Source: Sphingomonas sp. CCH9-E2
GTDB taxonomy: Bacteria; Pseudomonadota; Alphaproteobacteria; Sphingomonadales; Sphingomonadaceae
DNA: 13,666 bases
NCBI RefSeq assembly: GCF_001557215.1
Contig: NZ_LSJM01000467.1
Span: 1-13,666, forward strand
Direction: 5' to 3'
The position numbers and the translations under genes were made by a program. The notes under the pieces were generated by a model that saw only the letters and a program-made list of their open reading frames with translations, was not told where the DNA came from and searched no databases. Below, piece by piece: positions 1 to 8,765 of the stretch (its first letter is position 1; the number at the start of each line of letters is the position of its first letter).

Positions 1-53
1 CACCCAACGACAGTGTATTCTATGGGTGGCCGGGTGGGGGAGCGGGCCGGTGC

Positions 54-66
54 CGTCAGACTGACG
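54..66. promoter_or_regulatory. Perfect 13-base palindrome upstream of nadA
   Basis: CGTCAG-A-CTGACG is a perfect 6-bp inverted repeat around one central base, ending 17 bases before the nadA ATG and 4 bases before its AGAGGG ribosome binding site (71-76). The position suits an operator or a leader hairpin. I cannot match it to a known NAD-responsive regulator (NrtR, NiaR or NadQ type), so the function is inference. A TATTCT at 16-21 could be a -10 element, but its -35 would lie outside the window. Confidence 0.3.
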
Positions 67-83
67 TATCAGAGGGCCTCACG

Positions 84-1082
84 ATGAACGCACGCACCGA
101 CCTGTCCGGCATCGACATCCGCGCGGAGATCGACCGCCTGCGCAAGGAGCGCAACGCGGTCATCCTGGCGCATTATTACCAGAAGCCGGAGATCCAGGAC
201 CTCGCCGATTTCGTCGGCGACAGCCTGGAATTGAGCCGCAAGGCAGCGGAGACCGACGCGGAGGTGATCGCATTCTGCGGGGTGCGCTTCATGGCCGAAA
301 CCGCAAAGATCCTGTCGCCCGACAAGACCGTGATCCTGCCCGACATGAACGCCGGGTGCAGCCTGGAGGACAGCTGCCCGCCCGATCAGTTCGCCGCGTT
401 TCGCGCGCAGCATCGCGATCACATCGCGCTGACCTACATCAACTGCTCGGTCGAGGTGAAGGCGCTCAGCGACATCATCGTCACCAGCTCGTCGGCCGAA
501 AAGATCCTGAGCCAAATCCCGCCGGAGCAGAAGATCATCTTCGGCCCCGACAAGCATCTTGGCGGATACATCAACCGCAAGATGGGCCGCGACATGTTGC
601 TGTGGCCGGGCGTGTGCATCGTGCATGAGGCGTTCAGCGAAACCGAACTGCTCAAGCTCAAGGCACAGCACCCCAGCGCCCCCGTCGCCGCGCACCCCGA
701 ATGCCCGCCGCACGTGCTCGACCACGCCGATTATGTCGGATCGACCAGCGGCATCCTGCAATTCGCCAAGGAGTTCGACGGCGACACGCTGATCGTCGCG
801 ACCGAACCGCACATCATCCACCAGATGGAAAAGGCGGTGCCGGAAAAGACCTTCATCGGCGCCCCCGGCGCGGACGGCAACTGCAACTGCAACATCTGTC
901 CATACATGGCGCTCAACACGCTGGAGAAGCTCTACGTGGCGCTGCGCGACCTCGAACCGCGGATCGAGATTGCCGAGGATATCCGGTTGAAGGCCAAGAA
1001 GAGCCTCGACCGGATGCTGGCCATGGCGAGCGGTACGGTGGGTCTTGGCGACCTCGGCCCGCTGCGCGTGACGGGGGATTGA
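84..1082 (+). CDS. nadA: Quinolinate synthase NadA
   Basis: 332-residue cytoplasmic [4Fe-4S] enzyme that condenses iminoaspartate with dihydroxyacetone phosphate to make quinolinate in de novo NAD synthesis. The start of the fold is clear (ILAHYYQKPEIQDLADFVGDS, residues 27-47), as are the family motifs HPECP (204-208) and DYVGSTSG (216-223). By alignment from memory with the Thermotoga enzyme, the three cluster ligands are Cys92 (AGCSLEDSCP), Cys178 (GVCIVHEAF) and Cys272 (NCNICPYMALNTLE). Length is normal for the family. The ATG follows AGAGGG with a 7-base gap. No nadB or nadC lies alongside, so the iminoaspartate supplier (L-aspartate oxidase or aspartate dehydrogenase) must be elsewhere. 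The Uma2-like gene begins 30 bases downstream on the same strand and may be read through. Identification is secure. Confidence 0.96.
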   Translation: MNARTDLSGIDIRAEIDRLRKERNAVILAHYYQKPEIQDLADFVGDSLELSRKAAETDAEVIAFCGVRFMAETAKILSPDKTVILPDMNAGCSLEDSCPPDQFAAFRAQHRDHIALTYINCSVEVKALSDIIVTSSSAEKILSQIPPEQKIIFGPDKHLGGYINRKMGRDMLLWPGVCIVHEAFSETELLKLKAQHPSAPVAAHPECPPHVLDHADYVGSTSGILQFAKEFDGDTLIVATEPHIIHQMEKAVPEKTFIGAPGADGNCNCNICPYMALNTLEKLYVALRDLEPRIEIAEDIRLKAKKSLDRMLAMASGTVGLGDLGPLRVTGD

Positions 1083-1112
1083 GGGCGACCGCAGCTGTGG
1101 TAGAATAGCCGT

Positions 1113-1679
1113 ATGACGGCGCAGGACATCTCCCCGCCTCCGGGCAAGTATCGACTGACGGTCGATGACTATCTCACGCTGTTTGAAGCAGGTGCCTTTG
1201 AGGGCTTGCGGACGGAACTGATCGAGGGGGACATCATTGTCGTGGGTCCGCAATACCGTCCCCACGGCGTTATCAAGATGGGGTTGTACGACGCGCTTCG
1301 GGACAGGCTCAAGGAACTCGGCTCTCCCCTGACACCGTTGGTGGAGGTCAGCCTTGCTCTTGACGAGCACAGCCTGCCGGATCCGGATCTGTTGCTTACC
1401 AGCGAGCCGCGTGGAGCCGGGCCAGTCCCGCTTGCATCAGTCGGGCTAGTCATCGAGGTAGCGGCCGCTACCCGCGCAAAGGATATGGGCGCCAAAGTGA
1501 CGCTCTATGCCCGTCACGAAGTACCGGAATATTGGGTCGTCGATGTCAACGAACGAACGATCCACCAGCTATGGGCGCCGGTCGACGGTGCCTATACCGC
1601 CCGCAGCGAGGTCACCTTTGGTTCTACAATCACCGCCGCCACCATCCCCGGATTGACGGTCGACACTGCCACCCTCTGA
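1113..1679 (+). CDS. Uma2-family (DUF820) putative PD-(D/E)XK nuclease
   Basis: 188 residues with the Uma2 layout: an ELIEGDI segment near the N-terminus (35-41), PDPDLLL (89-95), a hydrophobic strand ending in Glu (LVIEV, 112-116), GAKVTLYARHEVPEYWVVD (126-144) and a C-terminal beta-rich part. By family analogy Asp90 or Asp92, Glu115 and Lys128 would form the PD-(D/E)XK metal site. Members are common in cyanobacteria and scattered elsewhere as solitary genes; their substrate and role are unknown, and nuclease activity is predicted from fold only. The ATG lies 30 bases after nadA; only a weak GGTAGAA precedes it. Local base composition is lower in GC than in nadA (32 of 60 bases at 1501-1560, against 37 of 60 at 181-240), which fits an acquired gene. 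It converges on the dioxygenase gene with 6 bases between stops. Confidence 0.85.
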   Translation: MTAQDISPPPGKYRLTVDDYLTLFEAGAFEGLRTELIEGDIIVVGPQYRPHGVIKMGLYDALRDRLKELGSPLTPLVEVSLALDEHSLPDPDLLLTSEPRGAGPVPLASVGLVIEVAAATRAKDMGAKVTLYARHEVPEYWVVDVNERTIHQLWAPVDGAYTARSEVTFGSTITAATIPGLTVDTATL

Positions 1680-1685
1680 CGCCCC

Positions 1686-2672
1686 TCACCGCCAGTCGCG
1701 GTGGACGGTCAGAGCGGGCGAGTAGAAGTTCACATATTGCGCCATCCGCGGCCGGTTCGACCGGTTCGGGCTGGCACCGTGCGGCAGGTCCTGGCGCCAG
1801 ATCACCAGATCCCCCGCCCCCGCCGCGATCGGCACCGCCTGTGGGTCGAGATGCACCATGCGCGGATCGGTGTCGCCAATCTCCTCCAGCCAGGCATCGA
1901 TCCGGTGGTGAAAGCCGGGGAGCAGCGCGAACGCGCCCTGATCCGCCGCCGTGTCGGTCAGGTAAAGAATGCCCTGGGTCGCGAACGGGATCGGCTGGGC
2001 GAGGCTGACATCCCAGTGCATCTTCGGCCCCTGAAACGGGTGCCTGGGCGTTTCGGGCGGGTTGAAGCTCATCCGGTCGACGATGCACCACAGATCGGTG
2101 CTGCCCCAGAGCTGTGCGAACGCCTTGTGCACGCGCGGCGCGCGGCGGGCGATTTCCAGAGCCGGGTCCTGAAAATGCTGGACCATGATGCCGTTGAGGT
2201 CCTGCCCGTACCAGCTCTCGGGCCGCGCCGGGTCGGCCTCCAGCAACCGCCACAACAACGCCTCGACCTGCCCCGCCTCGTCGCGTGAGATCGCACTGCG
2301 CAGCGTCACCCAGCCCTCGCGCTCCCAATGCGCCAGATCGTCCGCATCCAGCACATCGGGCATCGCATCGACCGCATCCAGCCGCGCCTGAACCGCCTCA
2401 GGCAGCGGCACCCCGTCCAGCGCCGCATGGTAGCGCGCGACCGTCAACGGATCGGGCCGCCCCGCCGTCGCGATCACCCAATCCTCGAACGCATCCAGCT
2501 CGGGCCGCTCCCACCCCAGATACTGGATCAGCTGCTCCAGCCCCAGCCCGAGCGTGTCGATCAGCATCCGCTCGCTCTGATCGTATCGCACCACACGCGG
2601 CGCACGGAACGTCAGTTCCGCCCAAAGCGTCTCAAAACCACGGATATCGCAAAGGCTGGCAAGGGTCTGCAT
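1686..2672 (-). CDS. Phytanoyl-CoA dioxygenase (PhyH) family protein
   Basis: About 328 residues. The C-terminal two thirds carry the double-stranded beta-helix of Fe(II)/2-oxoglutarate dioxygenases of the PhyH type: metal ligands His219 and Asp221 in MHWDVS, distal His298 in LPHGASPN, and Arg309 in NRPRMAQ as the likely 2-oxoglutarate anchor. The ADQGAFALLPGFHH stretch (243-256) is the usual PhyH loop. About 100 residues before the domain are not recognised. Substrate is unknown; such bacterial enzymes hydroxylate diverse small molecules, and this need not act on phytanoyl-CoA. The open frame runs up to 2951, but upstream residues look non-coding. I chose the ATG at 2672, preceded by GGTGG at 5 bases; ATG 2684 is four codons earlier. 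It is divergent from the gene at 2753 and converges on the Uma2 gene. Confidence 0.85.
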   Translation of the reverse strand: MQTLASLCDIRGFETLWAELTFRAPRVVRYDQSERMLIDTLGLGLEQLIQYLGWERPELDAFEDWVIATAGRPDPLTVARYHAALDGVPLPEAVQARLDAVDAMPDVLDADDLAHWEREGWVTLRSAISRDEAGQVEALLWRLLEADPARPESWYGQDLNGIMVQHFQDPALEIARRAPRVHKAFAQLWGSTDLWCIVDRMSFNPPETPRHPFQGPKMHWDVSLAQPIPFATQGILYLTDTAADQGAFALLPGFHHRIDAWLEEIGDTDPRMVHLDPQAVPIAAGAGDLVIWRQDLPHGASPNRSNRPRMAQYVNFYSPALTVHRDWR

Positions 2673-2752
2673 CGCCGCCACCATTCCGGGCGGGGCGGCG
2701 TGCGTCAATGGCGGGGATTGAGCCGACCGGCTTACCGTGGCAGCCTCATGCC

Positions 2753-3318
2753 ATGATCGCGTCGCGCCGCACCGCCAGATTTGTCGGCAAAGCCGCAATC
2801 GCCACCTTTGCGCTGATCGGGCTGGTCGCGACCGTCGCTGCGCTGACGCTTTGGCTGGCTGCGCGACCGGTCCTCGATGCAGCACGCAGGGACGCGGAAG
2901 CGGCACCCCAACTATGTGCTGGAGGACAGGACACGCCAAAGGGGTATCCAAGAGCGCTCCGTGAAATCGAACCGCTCGCTACAAGTGAATATGTTGTCTT
3001 TCGCGACACATGCAGTCGGCTTGGCATCGCCGGATGCCATCACATGACCGGCACACCACGCAGCCTGGGATTTCAACTCTATCGCCCCGCATATCTGAGC
3101 GATTGCGAGGTGCGGGCAATTCTGCTGCGGCAGGACGCCCTTCTGGGTCGTGCCCTCAACCGCCTATACCCTGGACGAAACCCTGAGACGCTGACGTCCG
3201 CAGAACTCGACTGCCTCGCCGCCGTTCTGCGTTACGGCTTCACCAAAACCGCCGAAGAGCACGGACGCTGCACGCTGCCCAAGCCGCAAGCGGCCGGAGC
3301 AGCGCAACAGCCTCCGCC

Positions 3319-3322
<4 letters not shown>
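2753..3322 (+). CDS. Hypothetical single-pass membrane protein with six cysteines
   Basis: I do not recognise this 189-residue protein. Residues 1-13 are basic, then comes one hydrophobic helix (about 14-37, AAIATFALIGLVATVAALTL), so it is probably anchored with its C-terminal part in the periplasm. That part has six cysteines (55, 87, 95, 118, 154, 173), an even number that could form three disulfides, and ends in an Ala/Gln/Pro tail. No catalytic motif is visible. The frame is open upstream to 2285, but that part lies antisense to the dioxygenase and is low-complexity; ATG 2753 puts the membrane helix near the N-terminus, with ATG 2708 as alternative. No clear ribosome binding site is seen. 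Composition is unusual for this genome (30 of 60 bases G or C at 2941-3000). Its TAA overlaps the ettA stop. Confidence 0.7.
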
Positions 3323-4998
<1,676 letters not shown>

Positions 4999-5073
4999 TT
5001 ATGGTCTCCGAAAAATCGAACGAACGGGTCTGGGATCGACGCGCGATGTAGCGATGGCGCGCCGTCAACGCAA

Positions 5074-5550
5074 TCAGCGCAGCCAGCGTGCCATCGCCGG
5101 ATAGACCGGTGCGCCCTTCGGCGCGGTCAACGGCGTGTGCGCCATCCCAGCCGCGACCAGCTCGGACAGACCGATATAGAGGCCCATGGCATAGTTTTGC
5201 GCAAGCCCGGGTCCGGCCCCTTTATAGCCGCCTTCATGAAACACCACGCCGGGGTCGAGCCCCAGTTCGACCGCGGCGGCATAAGACCACGCCATCGCCG
5301 CAAGCTCCAGCGCGCTGTCGTCGGGCACCTCCCCGGCGCGCGCGTCAGCGTCCAGCACCGCGATATGCCCGGCCTCGTGCAGGATATCGCCCGGCCATTG
5401 CAAGCGCGCGCGATCAACCACCACCCCGCCGCCGACCACCGCGATGGCGGGCAGGAACGAGTCCCCCGCAACCGCGTCCTCGGTCACCGGAATGCCGATG
5501 CCGCGCACGAATGCGATGATATGATCGAACAGGTCGCTGTTCTGGTCCAT
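5074..5550 (-). CDS. Hypothetical protein with HEAGH zincin-like motif
   Basis: 158 residues, no signal peptide or membrane helix, so probably cytoplasmic. The clear motif is HEAGH at 58-62, the HExxH zinc-binding signature of metallopeptidases, followed 20 residues later by Glu82 in a helix (LELAAMAWSYAAAVELGL), a spacing that would suit a gluzincin third ligand. A second conserved-looking block is FHEGGYKG (104-111). I cannot name the family; it could be a small peptidase or a degenerate zincin with another role. The ATG at 5550 has only GAG/CGGA upstream as a weak ribosome binding site. It is divergent from the secreted M28 peptidase (84 bases between starts) and 75 bases upstream of ettA in the same direction. 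Confidence 0.72.
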   Translation of the reverse strand: MDQNSDLFDHIIAFVRGIGIPVTEDAVAGDSFLPAIAVVGGGVVVDRARLQWPGDILHEAGHIAVLDADARAGEVPDDSALELAAMAWSYAAAVELGLDPGVVFHEGGYKGAGPGLAQNYAMGLYIGLSELVAAGMAHTPLTAPKGAPVYPAMARWLR

Positions 5551-5634
5551 CTGTCCGCTCTAGCCCACCGACACCGGATCGTGAATGTTTTCAGCTACGT
5601 GACGAACGCGTTTCATGGCCCTAGGACATCCGCC

Positions 5635-7005
5635 ATGACGCATCCCCTCACCCGCCTCGCCCATGCGACTGCCCTGGTCGCGCTTCCCGCCACCGCCTTT
5701 GCGCAAGCCATGGACCCCGCCGCGCTCCGCGACGCGGCGCTGCAGGACGATCTCGCCTATGAAATCACCGAAGGGCTGACGACCGAAGTCGGCCCGCGCC
5801 TCGCCGGGACCGAGGCGGAGGCGCGCGCCCGCGCCTGGTCGCTCAAGAAGCTGACCGCGCTCGGCTTCAAGAATGTCCGCAACGAGCCGTTCGAGATGAA
5901 GACTTGGGTCCGCGGCGTCGAAACGCTCGAAGTGCTCGCCCCCTTCCCCCAGCCGCTTCACCTCACTGCGCTCGGCAATTCGGGTGCGACCAGCGCCAAG
6001 GGTCTCGAAGCCGAAATCGTCTATTTCCCCGACCTCGCCGCACTCAACGCCGCACCGGACGGCAGCCTCAAGGGCAAGATCGCCTTTGTCAGCCACAGCA
6101 TGACCCGCACGCAGGACGGGTCGCAATATGGCGCATTCGGTGCCGTGCGCCGCAGCGGCCCCGCCACCGCGTCGCGCAAGGGCGCCGCCGCGATCCTGAT
6201 TCGCTCGGTCGGCACCGACTATCACCGTAACCCGCATGCCGGCGGGACCAATTTCCCGGACGGCGTCGCGCCGATCCCCGCCGCCGCCCTGTCACTGCCC
6301 GATGCCGAGCAGCTGGAGCGGATCGTCAAGCGCGGTCAGCCGGTAAAGGTCAAGCTCACCCTGACCCCACGCCAGATCGGCACCACCGAATCGGGCAATG
6401 TCATCGCCGAAGTGCCGGGCAGCGATCCCGCCGCCGGCATGGTCGTGGTCGCCTGTCACCTCGACAGCTGGGACCTGGGCACCGGCGCGTTCGATGACGC
6501 CACCGGCTGCGGCATCGTCGCTGCAGCGGCGAAGCGAATCATGGACGCCGGCACGCCACGTCGCACGATTCGCATCCTCTGGGCGGGCGCCGAGGAAGTC
6601 GGGGTGTTTGGCGGAAAGGCCTATTTCGACGCGCACAAGGACGAAAACCACGCGCTCGCCGCCGAATCGGATTTCGGCGCGGATCGCATCTGGCGGGTCG
6701 ATTTCAAGCTGCCCGACAGCGCCAAGCCGGTCGGTGACCGGGTCGCGGCGGTCCTTGCCCCGCTCGGCATCAGCCGGAGCCGCGAGCGTGCCAGCGGCGG
6801 CGCCGATGTTTCGGCCTTGATCGCCGCAGGCGTCGCCGGGATCGACCTGCAACAGGATGGAAGCCGTTACTTCGACCTCCACCACACTCCCGACGATACG
6901 CTCGACAAGGTCGATCCGGCACAATTGCGCCAAAATGTTGCGGCATGGACGGCGACGCTCGCCGTCGTGGCCAACGCGCCTGAGGAAATCGGGTCAGTCA
7001 AGTGA
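5635..7005 (+). CDS. Secreted M28-family zinc metallopeptidase
   Basis: 456 residues. Residues 1-23 form a Sec signal peptide ending AFA before QAMD, so the mature enzyme is periplasmic or secreted. A PA-like insert spans about 125-235, followed by the di-zinc M28 catalytic domain: His275 and Asp277 in HLDSWD, bridging Asp287 in FDDATG, general base and ligand Glu320-Glu321 in GAEEVG, Asp346 in ESDFG, and His416 or His417 in DLHHTPDDT. All expected residues are present, so it should be an active amino- or carboxypeptidase; overall layout recalls plasma glutamate carboxypeptidase-like enzymes. ATG 5635 has AGGA 8 bases upstream. The frame stays open far upstream to 4375, but that part is antisense to ettA and the HEAGH gene and is not real. 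Confidence 0.93.
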   Translation: MTHPLTRLAHATALVALPATAFAQAMDPAALRDAALQDDLAYEITEGLTTEVGPRLAGTEAEARARAWSLKKLTALGFKNVRNEPFEMKTWVRGVETLEVLAPFPQPLHLTALGNSGATSAKGLEAEIVYFPDLAALNAAPDGSLKGKIAFVSHSMTRTQDGSQYGAFGAVRRSGPATASRKGAAAILIRSVGTDYHRNPHAGGTNFPDGVAPIPAAALSLPDAEQLERIVKRGQPVKVKLTLTPRQIGTTESGNVIAEVPGSDPAAGMVVVACHLDSWDLGTGAFDDATGCGIVAAAAKRIMDAGTPRRTIRILWAGAEEVGVFGGKAYFDAHKDENHALAAESDFGADRIWRVDFKLPDSAKPVGDRVAAVLAPLGISRSRERASGGADVSALIAAGVAGIDLQQDGSRYFDLHHTPDDTLDKVDPAQLRQNVAAWTATLAVVANAPEEIGSVK

Positions 7006-7008
7006 GGC

Positions 7009-7029
7009 GGCGCACCATAGGGTCGCGCC
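7009..7029 (+). terminator. Possible weak terminator after the M28 peptidase
   Basis: GGCGCACC and GGT-C-GCGCC pair over 8 bp with one bulged C around an ATAG loop, starting 3 bases after the stop codon. No T run follows, so this is at best an inefficient or Rho-assisted stop site. Confidence 0.3.
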
Positions 7030-7057
7030 ACAAACCTTGCTGACAGATGAATTCCCA

Positions 7058-7085
7058 TTGACGGACGCGTAACGGGCGCTATTCC
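7058..7085 (+). promoter_or_regulatory. Candidate sigma-70 promoter for the small lipoprotein
   Basis: TTGACG (7058-7063) matches the -35 consensus in five of six bases and is followed after 16 bases by TATTCC (7080-7085), a poor -10. Transcription would start near 7092 and give a leader of about 55 bases. This is the best promoter-like pair in the 142-base gap before the lipoprotein gene, but it rests on pattern matching only. Confidence 0.4.
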
Positions 7086-7147
7086 GACTAACTCGCACGG
7101 CAATCGGGCCGGGGCGAACCGAAATAGCTTTGCTTGGGAGCAAACGA

Positions 7148-7372
7148 ATGAAGAAGATCCTCATCGTCGCTGCCGCGACCGGCCTGATGTCGCTCGCAGC
7201 CTGCAACACGCCGGCCGCGAACAACACCGCCGAGAACGTCGCTGCTGGCCTGGAAGCCGACGCCGACAACATGGAAATGGTTGCTGACAACGCGACCAAC
7301 GAAGTCGTCGAAGACGCGGCTGAGAACGCTGCCGACAACCTGGAAGCAGCTGCCGACAACGTCGCTGGCTAA
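7148..7372 (+). CDS. Small Ala/Asp/Asn-rich lipoprotein
   Basis: 74 residues: a short lipoprotein signal with lipobox LAAC (Cys19), then a 55-residue acidic tail with no aromatic or basic residue. The +2 residue is Asn, not Asp, so outer-membrane sorting is expected. The tail repeats A-(D/E)-N motifs (residues 28-30, 58-60 as AEN; 39-41, 46-48, 62-64, 69-71 as ADN), several at 7-residue spacing, suggesting a helix or coiled coil as in Lpp-like or entericidin-like small lipoproteins; I cannot assign a family. ATG 7148 has GGGAG 7 bases upstream; a TTG 18 bases earlier is in frame but less likely. It has its own promoter candidate and a strong terminator, which fits an abundant monocistronic transcript. 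Confidence 0.85.
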   Translation: MKKILIVAAATGLMSLAACNTPAANNTAENVAAGLEADADNMEMVADNATNEVVEDAAENAADNLEAAADNVAG

Positions 7373-7387
7373 TTCCGGTTCGGCCTC

Positions 7388-7405
7388 CCGGCTCGCTTGA
7401 GCCGG
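7388..7405 (+). other. Perfect hairpin preceding the terminator
   Basis: CCGGCTC and GAGCCGG form a perfect 7-bp stem with a GCTT loop, 15 bases after the lipoprotein stop and 8 bases before the terminator stem. Tandem hairpins at a 3' end can protect the mRNA from 3' exonucleases; that role here is inference. Confidence 0.6.
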
Positions 7406-7413
7406 TCGAATCG

Positions 7414-7444
7414 AAAGGGCGTCTCTCCGGGGGCGCCCTTTTTT
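7414..7444 (+). terminator. Strong Rho-independent terminator
   Basis: AAAGGGCG (7414-7421) pairs perfectly with CGCCCTTT (7434-7441) and is followed by an uninterrupted T run (7439-7444). The loop can close further with G-T pairs. It ends the lipoprotein transcript, about 40 bases after the stop codon. Confidence 0.88.
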
Positions 7445-7488
7445 CGTGCCTTGTTTCCACGCGACACAACGTCGCTTGTCGATGACGA

Positions 7489-7506
7489 ATGGCGTTTGGT
7501 CGCCAT
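7489..7506. promoter_or_regulatory. Inverted repeat upstream of the UrcA-family gene
   Basis: ATGGCG (7489-7494) and CGCCAT (7501-7506) are a perfect 6-bp inverted repeat with a 6-base spacer in the 250-base gap before the UrcA-family gene. It could be an operator half-site pair or a leader hairpin. I see no convincing -35/-10 pair near it, and nothing else in 7445-7626. Confidence 0.22.
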
Positions 7507-7626
7507 GAACGGACCTAATCGACTGGGCCAAGTCGCCGGTCGATCCAGCGTCGCCCGCATCCCCCGCCCCGCCTAACCCGGACCGGCGTTCAGCCCCCGA
7601 ACGCGTTGAACCCAAAGAGGTCCGTG

Positions 7627-7965
7627 ATGTTCGCCACTCTGTTTCGCAGCGCCGCGCCCGGTGCCATGCTGCTCCTTTCGCTTCCCGCTGCCGCCAGCCC
7701 CGGCAAGTCGGCGACGGTCCGCTATGCCGATCTCGACCTGACGAGCGTTGCCGGTAAAGAGACGCTCGAACGCCGCATCGCCAATGCCGCCATGGCGGTG
7801 TGCGGCGGCCGTCCCGACTATCGCGATCTGACTGGCGCCCGTGCGCACAACCGGTGCGTCGCCAAGGCGCTCGAAACCGCGCGCCCCTCGATCGAACTCG
7901 CCCTTCGCAGCGCGGCAACGCGACAACTCGCAGCGCGCGACCAAAATGTCAGAGTAGCTCCCTGA
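7627..7965 (+). CDS. UrcA family periplasmic protein
   Basis: 112 residues. A signal peptide (1-24, ending AAA before SPG) sends it to the periplasm. The UrcA signature follows: VRYADLDLTSVAGKETLERRI (31-51), then AVCGG with Cys59 and NRCVAKAL with Cys77, the pair expected to form a disulfide. UrcA proteins are small secreted proteins seen mainly in sphingomonads and caulobacters, often in several copies; their function is unknown. The last 30 residues are Ala/Arg-rich without a motif. ATG 7627 lies 6 bases after AAAGAGG; the GTG just before it (7624) is in frame but less well placed. The gene has a GC-rich hairpin 9 bases after its stop and seems to stand alone. Confidence 0.88.
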   Translation: MFATLFRSAAPGAMLLLSLPAAASPGKSATVRYADLDLTSVAGKETLERRIANAAMAVCGGRPDYRDLTGARAHNRCVAKALETARPSIELALRSAATRQLAARDQNVRVAP

Positions 7966-7974
7966 CATCGCCCT

Positions 7975-8010
7975 GCCCCGCCCGGTGCATCCGCCGGGCG
8001 GGGCCTCTTT
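7975..8010 (+). terminator. Hairpin terminator of the UrcA-family gene
   Basis: GCCCCGCCCGG (7975-7985) and CCGGGCGGGGC (7994-8004) form a perfect 11-bp stem with an 8-base loop. CTCTTT follows on the plus strand, a weak T tract. It lies between convergent genes and may also slow transcription from the response regulator gene, but on the minus strand no T run follows. Confidence 0.65.
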
Positions 8011-8021
8011 GCGTCAGGCGC

Positions 8022-8765
8022 TTATCGTTCGGTCAGGATCGTCTTGGCAGCGGCCTGATAGGTGCGCCCGATCCGCACGCTGGCCCCATCGGCCAATTCC
8101 GCACACCACACGCCCAGCCCGTCATGGCGCAGCTTCACGATCCGGTCGCGCCGCACGATCACCGACCGGTGCAGCCGGATGAATCGTTCGGGATCCAGCC
8201 GCCGCTCCAGTTCGCTGATCGTCTGGTGGATCAGATAGCTGCGCCCACCGACACTCAGGCGCATATAGTCGCGCTCCGCGTCGATTCGCTCGACGTCAGC
8301 AGCGCTGATCCGGATCATTTCCGACCGGTGCGGAACCCAGAAATCCTCGATCCAGCGCGACGACGCCGCTGCTGGCGCATCGCCCTTCAACCCGCGCGCT
8401 TCGACCGCGCGTGCGACCGCGCGCGCCAGCCGCTCGGCACTGACCGGCTTCAGCACATAATCGACTGCGTCGACCTCGAACGCCGCCACCGCGTGCTGAT
8501 CGAATGCCGTGCAGAAGATCACCGCCGGTCGGTGCGACACACGCGCCAGCGATGCCGCGACTGACATCCCGTCGCACTGCGGCATGGCGATATCGAGGAG
8601 GACCAGATCAGGCTGCAACGCGTCGATCAGACGCAGCGCCGCGTCGCCATCGGCCGCCGTGCCGACCAGGTCGACCTGCTCCAGCCCCGCGCATAAAATC
8701 TGCATCCGCTCGACCGCCAGCGGCTCGTCATCGACGATCAGCGTGCGCAACCGCTCAGCAGCCAT
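8022..8765 (-). CDS. LytTR-type response regulator
   Basis: 247-residue DNA-binding response regulator. Receiver domain at about 6-122: acidic pair Asp12-Asp13 (LIVDDEP), phosphoacceptor Asp58 (VLLDIAMP), switch Thr86 (FCTAF) and Lys106 (YVLKPV), all present. LytTR domain at about 140-245, with MIRISAADVERIDAERDYMRL and FIRLHRSVIVRRDRI blocks typical of this beta-rich DNA-binding fold, which binds paired short direct repeats. The ATG lies inside the 3' end of the histidine kinase gene, overlapping it by 11 bases; only GGTGA precedes it, so translation is probably coupled. It is the last gene of the minus-strand signalling cluster. Target genes are not evident from this window. Confidence 0.94.
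   Translation of the reverse strand: MAAERLRTLIVDDEPLAVERMQILCAGLEQVDLVGTAADGDAALRLIDALQPDLVLLDIAMPQCDGMSVAASLARVSHRPAVIFCTAFDQHAVAAFEVDAVDYVLKPVSAERLARAVARAVEARGLKGDAPAAASSRWIEDFWVPHRSEMIRISAADVERIDAERDYMRLSVGGRSYLIHQTISELERRLDPERFIRLHRSVIVRRDRIVKLRHDGLGVWCAELADGASVRIGRTYQAAAKTILTER

Noticed and set aside
69..1370. 433-codon open frame on the minus strand
   Set aside because: It is antisense to nadA and the Uma2 gene and shows no recognisable motif.
5074..7005. Idea that the HEAGH protein and the M28 peptidase form a protease system
   Set aside because: They are divergent, one is cytoplasmic and the other secreted, and nothing in the sequence links them beyond proximity.
7088..7918. 276-codon open frame on the minus strand across the lipoprotein and UrcA genes
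   Set aside because: The plus strand here has two genes with good ribosome binding sites, signal sequences and terminators; the minus frame has none of these.
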